Assembly (NCBI GenBank): GCA_029204225.1
Contig: CM055106.1
Location: forward strand, 9,780,274-9,844,273
Source of the DNA: Diphasiastrum complanatum
Taxonomy: Eukaryota > Streptophyta > Lycopodiopsida > Lycopodiales > Lycopodiaceae
DNA: 64,000 nt
Direction of reading: 5' to 3'
The notes beneath the pieces were generated by a model, which was given only the letters and a program-made list of their open reading frames with translations, had not been told where the DNA came from and did not search any database. This document shows, one piece after another, positions 11,167 through 23,700 of the stretch (position 1 is its first letter; each line of letters begins with the position of its first letter). Made by a program: the position numbers and the translations under genes.

Positions 11167-11280
11167 CCTGCTAGAGATGTCGTTAAAGCCCACCTTGTCT
11201 CTCTTTTTATTAGAAAACACATGATTGATGTGGCCATTGAACTATCCAATAACCCTACTGCTAATCTTATATTTGTTGGA
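11167..11280 (+). pseudogene. Upstream module of the Penelope-like element, copy 1, right part
   Basis: Directly after copia B the frame resumes with a stretch reading ARDVVKAH, then KHMIDVAIELSNNPTANL. It aligns codon for codon with the minus strand at about 63205-63330 (ARDIVKAH, QYMIDASIELATNPSAKL). Together with 7449-8365 it shows the module was whole before copia B arrived. Similarity ends near 11275, so the reverse-transcriptase part of this copy is not present here. Confidence 0.8.
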
Positions 11281-11534
11281 CCCTTTCCATGCCTTCCTAA
11301 TCGGTGCGATCAAGAGGGCAAAGTCGGGGTTTGGATCTCCAACCGGGTGAGTAAGTATTGATGTGAAAGCGGGATTCAATCCAATGAGGAGGGGGTTAAA
11401 CTACGGATCTAGACGAGATTTAAGCCTACCAAGGGTTTCAATCTTGGCATACGATCTAGATGTGAAATAGCTTAGATGAGGGGTGCGATGCTTGACACTC
11501 TTCTTTGCTCTTTTTGGGTTTTGGATTTATGGAT
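11281..11534. other. Short flank between the broken module and copia C
   Basis: About 250 bp with no recognised similarity to the rest of the window. The sequence on the far side of copia C (from 15155) should be its original continuation. The last five bases, TGGAT (11530-11534), are the left target duplication of copia C. Confidence 0.5.
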
Positions 11535-12194
11535 TGTTGAAAAATGAAAAATCATTGATCTTGACTTTAGGCTTTAGAAAAAGTTTTTTCTATGTGTATG
11601 TAATATTTCATGATGTAAATGCCAAATTTGGCCTAGAAGAAACTCGAGCTATATAGTGTCTTGCATTTAGTTGGTCATGTACAACATGCATATAGAATGT
11701 AGACATAGAAATGCCAATTATGGGCTTGTAGAAACTCGTGGCACATCACATGCAATGGTTGTAAGTGTTCCATAGTGACATGCAAGGCATGCACAAAGTG
11801 AATTGGACACGTGCATGGTGATTTGTACAATTCTAGTTTAGAATTTGACACTTGGTAAAAGTAGGTAGAAATGCATGCATGTAAAGTGACAAATGTCATT
11901 AGTTTTCTAGTTTTCACTTTTAGATGTGGAAGAAAGTAGGAAGGAGATGGTTCTACTTCAAGCTACTCCAATCTCCATAATTATGTGTAAGCTCTCTCAT
12001 AATTTTTTATGAAGAACCAAGCTTTGAAGCTATTCCATGTCAATTTGGATCTATACTATTGTTTGTTTGAAATTTGCTCTCTCTTTCTCTCTCTAACTCG
12101 AGTAGAGGATTATGCTACTGCATTAAATTCTTGTACTTCTTCTCTTTTGATTTTGAATGCAATCATTCTTTGATTATTAGCATGTTAGATTGTG
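11535..12194 (+). repeat. 5' LTR of copia C, truncated
   Basis: Aligns with 14355-15013 of the 3' LTR with few differences. At GTTAGATTGTG it stops and integrase coding begins, so about 135 bp of U5 are lost along with the primer site. Confidence 0.9.
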
Positions 12195-14350
12195 AGGTTG
12201 AAGGGATTAAAAGAGAGTTTTCTTGTGCTTATTCCCCATCTCAAAATGGGGTTGCCGAAAGAAAAAATTGATCTCTATGTGAATGTGCTAAAGCAATCCG
12301 AGTTGTAGCTTCTTTGCTAATTGAATATTGGGGAGAAAAAATTAATTGTGCAAATTATTTGATATGAAGCCTTGTTTAAGAAGAGACCTAAGGTTGATCA
12401 GCTTAGAGTTTTTGGATGTGCTTGCTTTGTTCATGTACTCTTGGAAACAAGGAAAAGAGATGATCCAAATTCAATCAAAGGGATCATGGTTGGATACTCA
12501 TCCAATAAGAAGGCATATAGAATTTATGTTCCCTCTACCTCATTTACAATTGAGAGTAGAGATATTATTTTTCATGATAATAAAAAATACATCTTTGATA
12601 AGGCCGAGATCAAAGATTCTCAAAATGATTCTCCCATCATCACCCTTGAAGATTATCATGGAGAGATGGGGCCGAGAATTGAGGAGGAGTCACCTCAAGT
12701 TTTCTCACCAAGGAGATCACAAAGAGAAAAATCCGAGCCTAAGAGGCTTACATATGGAGATATAAAGGAAAACAAGTGGAACTCAACTCCACTAATTATG
12801 CATAGTCTATTTCACATGAAGAGCCAAAGGATGTACATGAAGCAATCAACTCAAGAGAATGGTTTCTAGCCATGAAGGAGGAGTATGATGCATTGATTAC
12901 CAACAAGACATGGGAGCTTGTGGATCTTCCATCCAACAAGCATACTATTGGTTGCAAATGGGTTTTTCGAGTCAAATACAATCAAGATGGCACAATCAAC
13001 AAGTACAAGGCAAGACTTTGTGTAAAGGGCTTTGCTCAAGTTTATCGACTTGATTATGAGGAGACTTTTGCTCCTGTTGCAAAGATGGTATCAATAAGAG
13101 TCATCATTTCTATTGCTTGTTTTTTCAAATGGCAAGTTTTTCAACTAGATGTCTCAAAATCTTTCTTAAATGGATATCTAGAAGAAGAGATTTATATGGA
13201 ACAACCTCCTGGGTTTATCCAAGACAAGACCAAAGTTTGCTTGCTCTTCAAAAGTCTCTATGGACTAAAGCAAGCACCAAGATCGTGATATTCTCGACTT
13301 AACACTTTCCTTATCTCACTAGGATTCAATCTTAGTAACTATGATCATTCCTTGTATGTCAAGTTCTATGATAGTGATATTGTCATTCTTCTAATTTATG
13401 TTGATAATATTATCCTAACAGGAAGTTGTATCAATTTAGTTGAAGAAACCAAAATTGCACTTGGAAGAGAATTCAAGATGCAAGATCTTGGAAAAATTCA
13501 TTACATCTTAGGATTAGATATTGACTTCCATAAAGAGAATTTTTGTTTGTCAATCCAAGTATGCTCTTTCAATGTTGAAAAAGTTTAATATTTTAGATTG
13601 TAAGAGTATTGATACTCCTATGGAGAAAATTGTAAAAGACCCTAATAAAGGTGATGAAAAATCTTTGGAGGACATCACTCTTTTTAGGAGTCTTATAGGC
13701 TCCTTAATTTGGCTTACTATAACTAGGCCTGATGTAAGTTTTAGTGTTCATAAGCTGAGCCAAACTATGTAAAATCCTACTATTCATCATTGGAAAATGG
13801 CCAAAAGGGTACTTAGGTACATATCTTCAACCTATGATTATGGTTTGTATTGTTCGCTATTCTGACTCAAATTTTGCTAGTGACAAAGTAGATCAGAAAC
13901 CTACAAGTGCATATGTCATATATCTTGGAGGAAATTTAATATCTTGGCTTTCCAAAAAGCAAGATACTATATCAGTGTCATCTTGTGAAGTTGAATATAA
14001 GGCACTTACAACTACAACAAAAGAAGTGCCTTGGATCAAGAGGTTGCTTTTGGAGCTAAAGGCTATCAAGGAAGATGATCTACCATTGATCATGTGTGAC
14101 AATATTTCAGCACAAGCCCTTGCCAACAATCCAATATTTCATGCAAGGATCAAACACATCGAAGTTGCACATCACTTTGTGAGAGAGAAGCTCATTGGAG
14201 GGGAAATCTACTTGGAGCACATTAACACATCATCATGTATTGCAGATTTGCTCACCAAACCTTTGAGCAAAAATTTCTTCATCAAGCATAGAGCCAATCT
14301 TGGAGTAATTCAAGATCCATGTTCAAGTCAACATAGATCAATTTTTAGGA
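12195..14350 (+). pseudogene. Copia C pol remnant: end of integrase, RT, RNase H
   Basis: Starts in the integrase core at YSPSQNGVAERKN. It continues through the FGCACFVHV linker (12372-12869, another frame), reverse transcriptase ([31 protein letters not shown]) and RNase H (STSAYVIYLGG-like, then SSCEVEYKAL and ADLLTKPL) to 14367. Frames shift or stop near 12271, 12869, 13288, 13588 and 13772. The catalytic motif at 13397-13408 reads YVDN instead of YVDD, so even the surviving enzyme part has lost an active-site aspartate. Confidence 0.9.
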
Positions 14351-14354
14351 GGAG

Positions 14355-15149
14355 CGTTGAAAAATGAAAAATCATCTATGTTGACTTTAGGCTTTAGAAA
14401 AAGTTTTTTCTATGTGTATGTAATGTTTCATATTGTAAATGCCAAATTTGGCCTAGAAGAAACTCGAGCTACATGGTTTCTTGAGTCTAGTTGGTCATAT
14501 ACAACATGCATATAGAATGTAGACATAGAAATGCCAATTATGGGCTTGTAGAAACTCGTGGCACAACACATGCAATGGTTGTAAGTGTTCCATAGTGACA
14601 TGCAAGGCATGCACAAAGTGAATTGGACACATGCATGGTGATTTGTACAATTCTAGTTTAGAATTTGACACTTGGTAAAAGTAGGTAGAAATGCATGCAT
14701 GTAAAGTGACAAATGTCACTAGTTTTCTAGTTTTCACTTTTAGATGTGGAAGAAAGAAGGAAGGAGATGGTTCTACCTCGAGCTACTCCAATCTTAATAA
14801 ATATGTGTAAGCTTTCTCATAATTTTTGATGAAGAACCAAGCTTTGAAGCTATTCCATGTCAATTTGGATCTGTACTATTGTTTCCTTGAATTTTGTTCT
14901 CTCTTTCTCTCTCTAACTCAACTAGAGGATTATGCTAATCCATTAAACTCTTGTACTTCTCCTCTTTTGATTTTGAATGCAATCATTCTTTGATTATTAT
15001 AATGCTAGATTGTGCTTTGGTCATAAATTCTAGAACTAGATCTTGATATTCAATGTAGATTCAATTTATCTGCTAAACACAAAGCTTAACAAGATCATTC
15101 ACACTTGAGGATCATTCCTCACACGTGTGAGCTTGCTGAAATTTTATCA
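14355..15149 (+). repeat. 3' LTR of copia C
   Basis: Preceded by the purine run TTTTAGGAGGAG. It starts CGTTGAAAAATG where the 5' LTR has TGTTGAAAAATG, a single T to C change in the terminal dinucleotide. It ends TTTTATCA, followed by the target duplication TGGAT. Length is 795 bp. A CACACGTGTG palindrome lies at 15120-15129, near the end. Confidence 0.9.
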
Positions 15150-15154
15150 TGGAT

Positions 15155-18100
15155 GGATCTTCTTCTTGGATCTATGCTTTTTGGCAAATCTAGGCTTCTT
15201 GAGCTCTAGATCTTTTCCTCTTGAGGCTTATCTTCTCAAGGGAGGAGTGCAATGGAAAGGAAAATCACTCCAAATGGTTTTCTAACACCTATTTTACTAT
15301 TTTGTGGACTAGAAGGATGAAATCTTGAGCTAATGATCTTTCTATTTGTGATAGCATGATTAAGCAATGACAATCAAGCATTCATTCATCCACAAGCAAG
15401 CATACAATGTCAAAATAGGAGGACTTCACAAAAGCAGAAAAATGGAGGAGGAGGCTTTTTTTCTCTCTCTCTCTCTCTCAATCTCTAATCTTACAAGTGA
15501 AAAGTGATTACAAAATGTTGTCATATCTCTACTTATAGACAAAGCCAGGGTTAGGGTTTTTGGTTCACCCAAAGACCATGTGCCATAACAACTTCACTAT
15601 CTTAAGAAGTTATGAACCAAAATGCATTTAAAAACTACTTGGGTCTTTTCTTATTTTTGACCCATTGGAATTTTAGATCTATTTTTATTTCTCGCGCCTT
15701 TGGCTTACAAGTATAGTGCACCTTCTAAGGGTGTCTGACATTATTTTACCAATAGATCTAAATCTTTATGTCGACTCGGCCATGCTTTTATTTTCGTCGT
15801 CGTAAGATGTGTTGGGGAGGCGCTAGGCTTTGGGGTTTGGTTTCGCTCATTGGCCGGTCCGCAAATTAGAGTGCATGGGTCCTCTCAAGGTTATTAGTCA
15901 CAAACTAGCCTTGACATGGAAATAAATCATGACGTGACCAACAATCTCGAATATTGGAGGGCCGGTCTACCATATTAGGACTATTCCAGGTCCTTAACCA
16001 AATATGGCCATGACATTCTTCCCTCCTTAAATTGCCTCTATCCTTAGAAGCTCCTCAAAACATAAAAGAATTACAAGAACAGTTCCTTTAACTTTCAATA
16101 TTAACCGAGAAAATCATTATCCTTAGTCTGACTTTCATATCAAAGTACTCAGAGATAAACCTATTTCAAATCATTAATCTCTGTGCTGGAGTACAACTCA
16201 AGTTTGAAAAGTACTCTAAGTGATAAATTTCTCAACTGGGTTACAATCACTACAAGTTAGTAACATCACCTTCATGTAAAACACTTACATGAACCACTGA
16301 GTGAAATATTTCCTAACTTAGGAGATTAAAGTTAAAGAAAAATAATCATAATTACAGTCTGAAATTATCCACAAACTCTGGTAGACAATTCATAAAAGCT
16401 TCCAAGTACAGCTATCCTTAGAATTCAATTCTAAGATATGATAATTCATTCAACTAGAATATCTAGGAGAATCATTAAGATATAGAATGATTAAAACTCA
16501 ACTTTGAGTATCCTAGATACTCTTTTAAGTTAAATGCTCCTGTTTCTAACACCAAATACAAGAAAATAACATTCATTCATCTTAATAGACTTGTATGTCT
16601 CCTAAGATAACTGGAGATCCAATCAAATGAAAAACTGTACTCAAGCATCTGTAGACCATAAACTGTAGCAAAATAACATCCACTAGATAAATTAAATTCT
16701 CCACAAATAAAATTCTTATCTTGTGAGAATGTCTGTGAGATCCATAGGTTCTCAAATTAAATACTGGAGTAGAGAGATTCAAAACATTGATCTGAATTCT
16801 TACTCAAATAATAGATCAAGAACTAATCATCACACTTAAGAATCATCACAATTTTTATAATCCACTAACAACAATTAAGTAACTGTTTATGATCCGTCAA
16901 CCATAAATATTTAGATTCGTATGATTCGTCAATCATAATTTTCTAAAATCCAAAATTATACATAATCATTTAAAGGATACTGGAGTAAGAATCGTTCCAA
17001 AATCTTTCCACTAAGAAAATACTAGATTCAGGAATATTTTTCAAACAAGATTCTTTAACTGAAGTGCAAGTTTCAAGGTCTATAAACCACTGGTAATTAA
17101 AGACTGAATGCATACCAAAATGACAATCATCTTCAACTACAAATACTTTAGATTACAATCTAGAATCAAATCTAGATACCCCAAAGTCTTGTTGAATATC
17201 AATTCAAATATTATCCTTGGATTCATTATGATTTGTTATCCAATTGAGCGCTCTGGGATACAATCACTAATGAGCTGTGTCTATTCCTTAACTAAGGAAT
17301 ACTATATCCCAAGAATACTGTATACCCAATGCACATAATTATAACTGATGAACCTAAATGATTCACTAATCATGCGTCTTACAAGCAATATAGATAAAAA
17401 AACCATCAGCTTCTGGTGAATCCACATCACACTAATCGTTTTACCAATTAACTTCACCCCAAAGTAATCAACTACTCAAGTTAATCGCCAATAATTCAGA
17501 AATCTCAAATGTCTAGGTGAAGAATTCAATTATACTAGTTTGACACCACATTTAGATCCTTACCCAAATCATTTATAAGTTAATCCGAAAATCTTTCTTT
17601 CAAAGATTTGTAACTATGCAAGTATCTGTCAAAACAATACTTGATCATATCCTTATATTCACCGACTAGGTTAAGCGTACCAAATAACCCTAGTAACCAT
17701 GAATACATAGTAGATTCATACAAGATTAATCGTGCACATATGTGAATAATCTCATTATGACCCAATACATAAACACATTTGTATCTAGCAGATTGCTCCA
17801 GAACCCACATATGTTTCTCACATATCTCACTGAGATCTTGTAACTCAGCTACAAAAGATTTTGTATTTCTCATGAGTAAATAACATATTCGGAAAATCTC
17901 TGAGATGAATAACATTCACTCTCAACAGTTTTCCAATCCCACTTACCTCTAATTACATAATTTCTTCCACTCAATCAACCCCTCTCTGATCCTAGTACTT
18001 AGCTAAGTTTAGGTTGAATTAATATAGAACTCTCAAACTTAAACTCTGATCAAACTTCTATTCCAATCAAAATGGAATTAGCAACCTTTGACCTTGTACT

Positions 18101-18170
18101 ATACCACTTATAGATAATGATTCAAATTTCAAACATGTTTCAGATCCAGATTGTCCACACAATCCCTAGA
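15155..18170. other. AT-rich stretch without a recognisable gene
   Basis: About 3 kb. It contains a short CT run (15463-15479) and many scattered stops in all frames. The few frames over 60 codons (for example 17580-17915 minus) show no known motif. I see no LTR ends, tRNA gene or conserved splice pattern. It is probably old, decayed repeat DNA. Confidence 0.5.
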
Positions 18171-18769
18171 GAATTTCTCTTATTTGAAAAGTGTTGAATT
18201 CACATGTGTGGGACGCCCTACACATGTATTTTTGATCTCCTAAGCCCAATAACACTATAAAGTTTAGACTAGCATTGGTTGTCAATAGGAAAGCTGATCA
18301 AACAAGCAATATTATTGTGTTACAAACAAGATCTATCAACAAAACATAAGACTAAGCATCATATACTCGGCTAGAGAGAGAAAATAGGAAGTACAAAACT
18401 CGTGGAGAGAGAGAGGTCACAAAGAGCTTGTTTCCAAATTTGCATTACACACAAATTTCATCATTTTCTCAATGAGAGTACATCACATATATATAGATCC
18501 ATGGACTCTCCTCCTACTTTGAGTTGAATTGGAATTGTGGATCCACCTCTCAAGCTATCTAGACTTATCCAAGCCACCTCACTATGTCTAATTGTGCCAC
18601 CTAGTTTTTTCATGCATTAAATGTGGCATGTAAAGTACAAACGGCAATTCCTATGGTAGCTCGAGTTTCTACTTCTACCTACCTTGAATATTTTATTCTA
18701 AGATGGGTCTTTACTAAGCCAAAAGAGCTCAATTCATCTTTGGCATTTTTAGGACCCCTACTCACAACA
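18171..18769 (-). repeat. Possible solo LTR or LTR fragment, minus strand
   Basis: Read on the minus strand it starts TGTTGTGAGTAGGGG. It has a TATATATATG promoter-like box near 18490, then CTCTCTCTC- and TCTAGCC-rich sequence, and near its end a CACATGTG palindrome like those near the ends of the copia LTRs in this window. No coding region adjoins it, no target duplication was found and the far end is uncertain. Confidence 0.35.
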
Positions 18770-19019
18770 TTAGATATATTTTTCAATATTTTGACAAAAA
18801 ATTCCAATTAAATATCTTACTCTAAATCTATCCGAAATTACTTTCAGACCAGATCTCATTTCTATACCACAGTTGGCTCTCTTCCGAAAACTATGCAACC
18901 CACATATTCCCAAATAGAATTTTATCTCACCACTTCACCCCTCCTTTTAAAAAAATTATAAATTTCAATAAAAGTTAACTGGAAAGATAATATATGAAAA
19001 TATATCATCTTTCCAATTA

Positions 19020-19259
19020 ACTTATGCAACAAAGATTCTAGGTTTAAGAAACTGAAATACTTTAACCTTAGAATTTATTTAAATTCCAAGTCTATTCACA
19101 CAAGTAGTAATTTATATGACATAGCAGTCTTTTAGAACCTACTTATGCAACAAAGATTTTAGGTTTAAGAAATTAAAACACTTTAACCTTAGAATTTATT
19201 TAAATTCCAAGTCTATTCACACAAGTAGTAATTTATATGACATAGCAGTCTTTTAGAAG
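19020..19259. repeat. Tandem duplication of a 120 bp unit
   Basis: The unit beginning ACTTATGCAACAAAGATT at 19020 repeats at 19141. The copies differ at about six positions. It is non-coding. Confidence 0.9.
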
Positions 19260-19597
19260 AATAACTTCATGCTGGAAAAAATCATATAACCTAATCTAAC
19301 GTCTTATATTCGAGAAATTAATAAGAAGTAAAGGATTACTTAAGAAAGCGAGAAATAGATTTGAGGGCCTCCGATTTTGTAGATAATGAGATACCACATT
19401 GGGATCTAGATTAAACCTCAAAATTTTCCAAAATACCCCACATTTGATCGAATGGTTTTCTTTTTTCCATATCGCGACTAGGTATTCAAAAATACCATTG
19501 ATCATCAGATTTTTACAGTCCTAGAATTCCCTTTCCAAAATTACTGATGTCCCATACCATCAGCTTTTTCCTTCCAGAAAATCCTTAACTGCCTTAT

Positions 19598-20630
19598 TGT
19601 TGGATTTATTACTTCTACTCTCCTTAAATCCCATTTTAATCTGCCTCCATTCATGTTCCGTATTTACTAACGTTGCCGCGCAGCCTGCATATTTACACGC
19701 AAATTTGCACAGATGAAAAAAAGACGAAAGAATCGTGACACTGTGTTTTTACACAAGTTATGATGACAGGCGAAACGTCGTCACCAACAATCACTTCAGC
19801 ACTGACTGACGTCGCCCCTTTTCACGCTCACCCCATGCAGATGCGCTAATAGACTGGACAACGATTGCGGCCACCCACAATCTCTTATAGACAATACATC
19901 CACTGTACTTTCCACATCTGCACACCTGTAATATAATATATATATATATATTGGATACCATTTGTGTATTTTGAGAAAATGAGAGAATAAGTTGATGAGT
20001 GAAGAGAGAAACATAGAAGTAGATGAAGTAGATGCCCTGGGCATTGATTCTTCATTCTTGTCAGAATTAAGGTTTCATCCCGTTTTACAGATTGAAATAA
20101 GTTTTGTAGGGCACGTGGTTTCGTCCGCTATTATCTTGTGCTCTACCGCATTATTGACATGTATACATGATATACTTAATCTGATACAGCTCTTTGTTCT
20201 GCATTCAGATCCGTGTTAATATTGCTATGCTTATCATTCATTCTATCTGATCTTTCTAGTTGTTCTTTCTGGTAATAGACGACTAAATTTTGGTCTTGTC
20301 TTTCGCGAATCATTCGCGACTAATTATTAGTCGAGCACAGTCTAGCTCTTCGCGAATCATTTGCGACATATAATTTGTCTTGCTATTCACGACAAATTAT
20401 TCTTCTGGCGCTTCATCCATTAATGCTTGGCTACATAATCAAGAATGACCACGATTTCCATTATTAAAGTTCTGTTCATTCTGATAGGCATAGTCATGCT
20501 TACGAAGAGAGTCGTATAACTCGTTCCGCTGGAAACGAACATTTTCTGTTCGAGTTCGTTTCTCGTTCGTTTCTTGTTTGAGTTCGTGTCTCGTTCGTGT
20601 TCGTCATTCATCTCCTCTCTCTCTCCAACA
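19598..20630 (+). repeat. 5' LTR of copia D
   Basis: From TGTTGGATTTATTACTTC to CTCTCCAACA, 1033 bp. A TATATATATATATATT box lies near 19938-19953. The segment 20300-20400 holds three spaced copies of a palindromic TTCGCGAATCATTCGCGAC-like motif. Its start is repeated at 24334. Confidence 0.92.
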
Positions 20631-20642
20631 TGGTATCAGAGC
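20631..20642 (+). other. Primer-binding site of copia D
   Basis: TGGTATCAGAGC abuts the LTR end and is the exact copia site complementary to plant initiator-methionine tRNA. Confidence 0.92.
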
Positions 20643-20762
20643 TATTTTCATAGCTTGATAAGCTTCCACAGTACAAGACTCTACTAGTCGATAGAGTAAT
20701 TGTTTTCTTGTTCTTTATTTTTTAGTATCAGATTTTCATACTTAAGTCACTAATAGTTCCAC

Positions 20763-23700
20763 ATGGAATCCCAAGGGAAAGCCAATCCTATCATAGACAA
20801 GTTTGATGGATCCAATTACCATCTATGGAAATTTAAGATGAAAACTGTTCTAATGGCAAAAGAATTGTATGACATTGTTACAGGTGCAGAAGGAAAACCC
20901 GAAGCGGACGACGTGACAATCGCCAGATGGAAGTTGAAGGTTGAAAAAGCGTTCGCGCTGATCATCCTCAACATCACGGATACCCAGATCGGCCATGTAT
21001 CCAAGGCTCAGACATCGAAAGAAGTCTAGGACATCTTGAGCACACTATACAAAATGCGAGATATAGCTTCCAAGCTACATCTCAGGAAGAAATTCTACTC
21101 CCTCAAGAGGACGAATGGTGATTCTTTGCAGAATTATATTAATCAGTTCAAGAACCTACTAAGACAAATAGTCGCTGTCGGATCTGACATAGACGATCAA
21201 GACGCAGTGATGCAACTGCTTACAAGCTTGCCAAGTTTTTACGACAGCTGGGTGATGATCATTACGACTCATCCAGAATTGACTCTTTCGAGAGTCATTA
21301 GTACTATGTTGTTGTAGGAAGACACGCAAAGGAATGAAGCCTCGAGTTTCTCAACTGATTCTCATGCCTTGTACACCAACAAGAGCATGACAAAGCAGAA
21401 GAAGAAAAAAGGCCCGAAGCAATCAAAGCCAGACCAGAAACTAGCTCAGCACAAGGAACAGTTGAATCTACAGACAAAGAAGAAGCTATTCTACAGATAC
21501 TACAAACGAAACAACCACGAAATACAAGACTGCCGAATATTTCAAGCGAACAACAACAACAAAGGACAGTCGAATCAAGTGAAAAATATAGCTGCAGAAG
21601 CTCCACAGCCTATTCAAGAAGCGGATCATGATGCCTTCATGACCAATCATCAAGGAGCATCTGGCGACAGTTCTTGGTTTCTGGATTCCGGAGCCACTCA
21701 ATACATGACTAGCCTTATTGGTTGTTTCGAGTCCTATACACCTTACAGTACTTAGAAATTCGTTCACCTTGGCTACAATAGCACACAAGCTATTAAAGGT
21801 GAAGGTACTGTAAGATTATGCTTTGCAAATGATCAATCTAAGCTACTCTCTAAAGTCCTGTATGTGCCAAAGTTATCTACGAATCTGCTCTCTGTAAGCA
21901 GAATCACAGATCTAGGACATAGAGTAGAGTTCGAATGTGATCAGTGTAAAGTAGTTGATAGGACAGGCAAGATCCTAGCACTCGAAAAGAGGCATGGATA
22001 CTTATATAAGTTGAGTCATTGTTTTTCTGCCTCTAGTCAGGCTCTCAGTACTTCAATTCATTCAAATAAAGGTTTACTTTGGCATTATAAACTTGGTCAT
22101 TTAAATCATGCTGTTGTACAATGAATGTCTAGACAGTCTATTGTTCTTGATCTCAACTATCCTCACAAAAAGGTCGAGTTACCTGTCTGTCAAGATTGTC
22201 TAGTTGGTAAACAGACTAGGAAACCATTTAAGTCAAGCCATCAGCATGTTGTTAGAGGATTGCTAGATGTTGTACATTCAGATATTTGTGGGCTGATGAA
22301 AAATCCTTCGCTGAAGGACGCCAAGTATTTTATAACCTTTATTGACGAATTCTCCAGAAGGACTATGGTGTACTTCATAAAGAAGAAATCAGAAGCCTTC
22401 AACTGAATCTTCAAGGAGCGTGTAGAAAAGGAGACTGGAAGGACGATCAAGGCCCTAAGGTCAGACAACGGTGGACAATATATCTCTGTTGAGTTTAAGT
22501 ACTGCCAAAGCCAAGGCATTGAGCAGCAATTCATCACTCCTTACACTCCTCAGTCTAATGGCTTAGCTGAGAGGAAGAACCGTACTCTGGTCGAATATGC
22601 CAAATGTATGCTATCGCATGCATTGTTGCCCAAGAGATTCTGGGCTGAAGTGGTCTCCACTGCAGCTTACGTCTAGAACAGATGTTCGACCAAGGCCCTC
22701 TCAGACAAGACACCCCACGAGGTGTGGACAAGCTCTAAGCCTTCTTTGAAGAACCTAAGAGTGTTTGGATACATTGCCTACGCGTAGATCCCAAAGGACA
22801 CAAGGAAGAAATTGGACTTCCAAGGTCTCAAGACCATCTTGATTGGGTATACTTTGTCTGATAACACTTACAAGTTGTACAATCCTGATACCCAGCAAAT
22901 CTTGTATAGCCGGGATACAGTCTTTATCGAGGATCGGTTCGTCGACCTCAAAGGCAAGGATATTGCTCAAGAAGAACTTTCATTACTTGCCATTGACACA
23001 ACAGTCCGAGCTTTTGGCTCAGGCATGTCTATTGTCAACCCACTTCATGACAGCGAATCAGATGAAGATGTTGCTGCTACCCAGCAACAAGTCCCAGGAG
23101 CGGTTTATCAATCGAATCTTCCCAGAAGATCAAGCCGAGTACGCACACAGCCCACAAGGTATACTCCTGAGTCTATCTGCCTCTTGATGCAAGAACCGAC
23201 GATAGTAGAAGGGGCACTTAGCCAACTAGACTCTAATCTCTAGAGAGAAGCCATGGACAGAGAAAATTTCTCTCTGATCAAGAATCAAACATGGTCATTA
23301 GTTGAAGCTCCTATTGGCTGCAATATTATTGATTGCAAATGGATCTTTACGATCATATATAATGCCAATAGAGCAATTGATCGAAGAAAGGCCAGATTGG
23401 TAGCACGAGAATTCACCCAGATCCCGAATGTCGACTACAATGAGACTTTTATTCCAGTCATCAAACATTTGCGGATTTGAATGCTCATGTCTTATGCTGC
23501 AGCTGCCGACCTCTTAACAGATATAATTTGATGAGTTGTAAATTAGCTCACTCACCAAATAGATCCAGACCTGCATTTGTCAAAGGACCAAAGTCCCCAG
23601 ACCAAGCAGGAAGAGGAGAAAATGAGAGAGTATCTGTATCGATCGATACTAGGATCTCTCATGTATGCAATGGTCTGTACAAGACCTAATATCTCTTTTG

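Larger units (their letters stand above)
11535..15149 (+). mobile_element. Copia C: internally deleted Ty1/copia element
   Basis: Bounded by TGTTGAAAAATG at 11535 and TTTTATCA at 15149, with TGGAT duplicated on both sides (11530-11534 and 15150-15154). The 5' LTR is cut after about 660 bp and joins directly to the end of the integrase domain. Primer site, gag, protease and most of integrase are therefore missing. Reverse transcriptase and RNase H survive with several frameshifts. Confidence 0.92.

Noticed and set aside
17580-17915. 111-codon frame on the minus strand.
   Set aside because: Isolated in AT-rich sequence with no motif or neighbouring exon signals.
18771-19597. A second LTR to pair with the possible minus-strand LTR at 18171-18769.
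   Set aside because: Apart from the 120 bp tandem repeat no matching sequence was found, so no element was called.
23477-23689. 70-codon frame on the plus strand.
   Set aside because: An out-of-frame reading across the deletion in copia D pol; the adjoining frame carries the real remnant.
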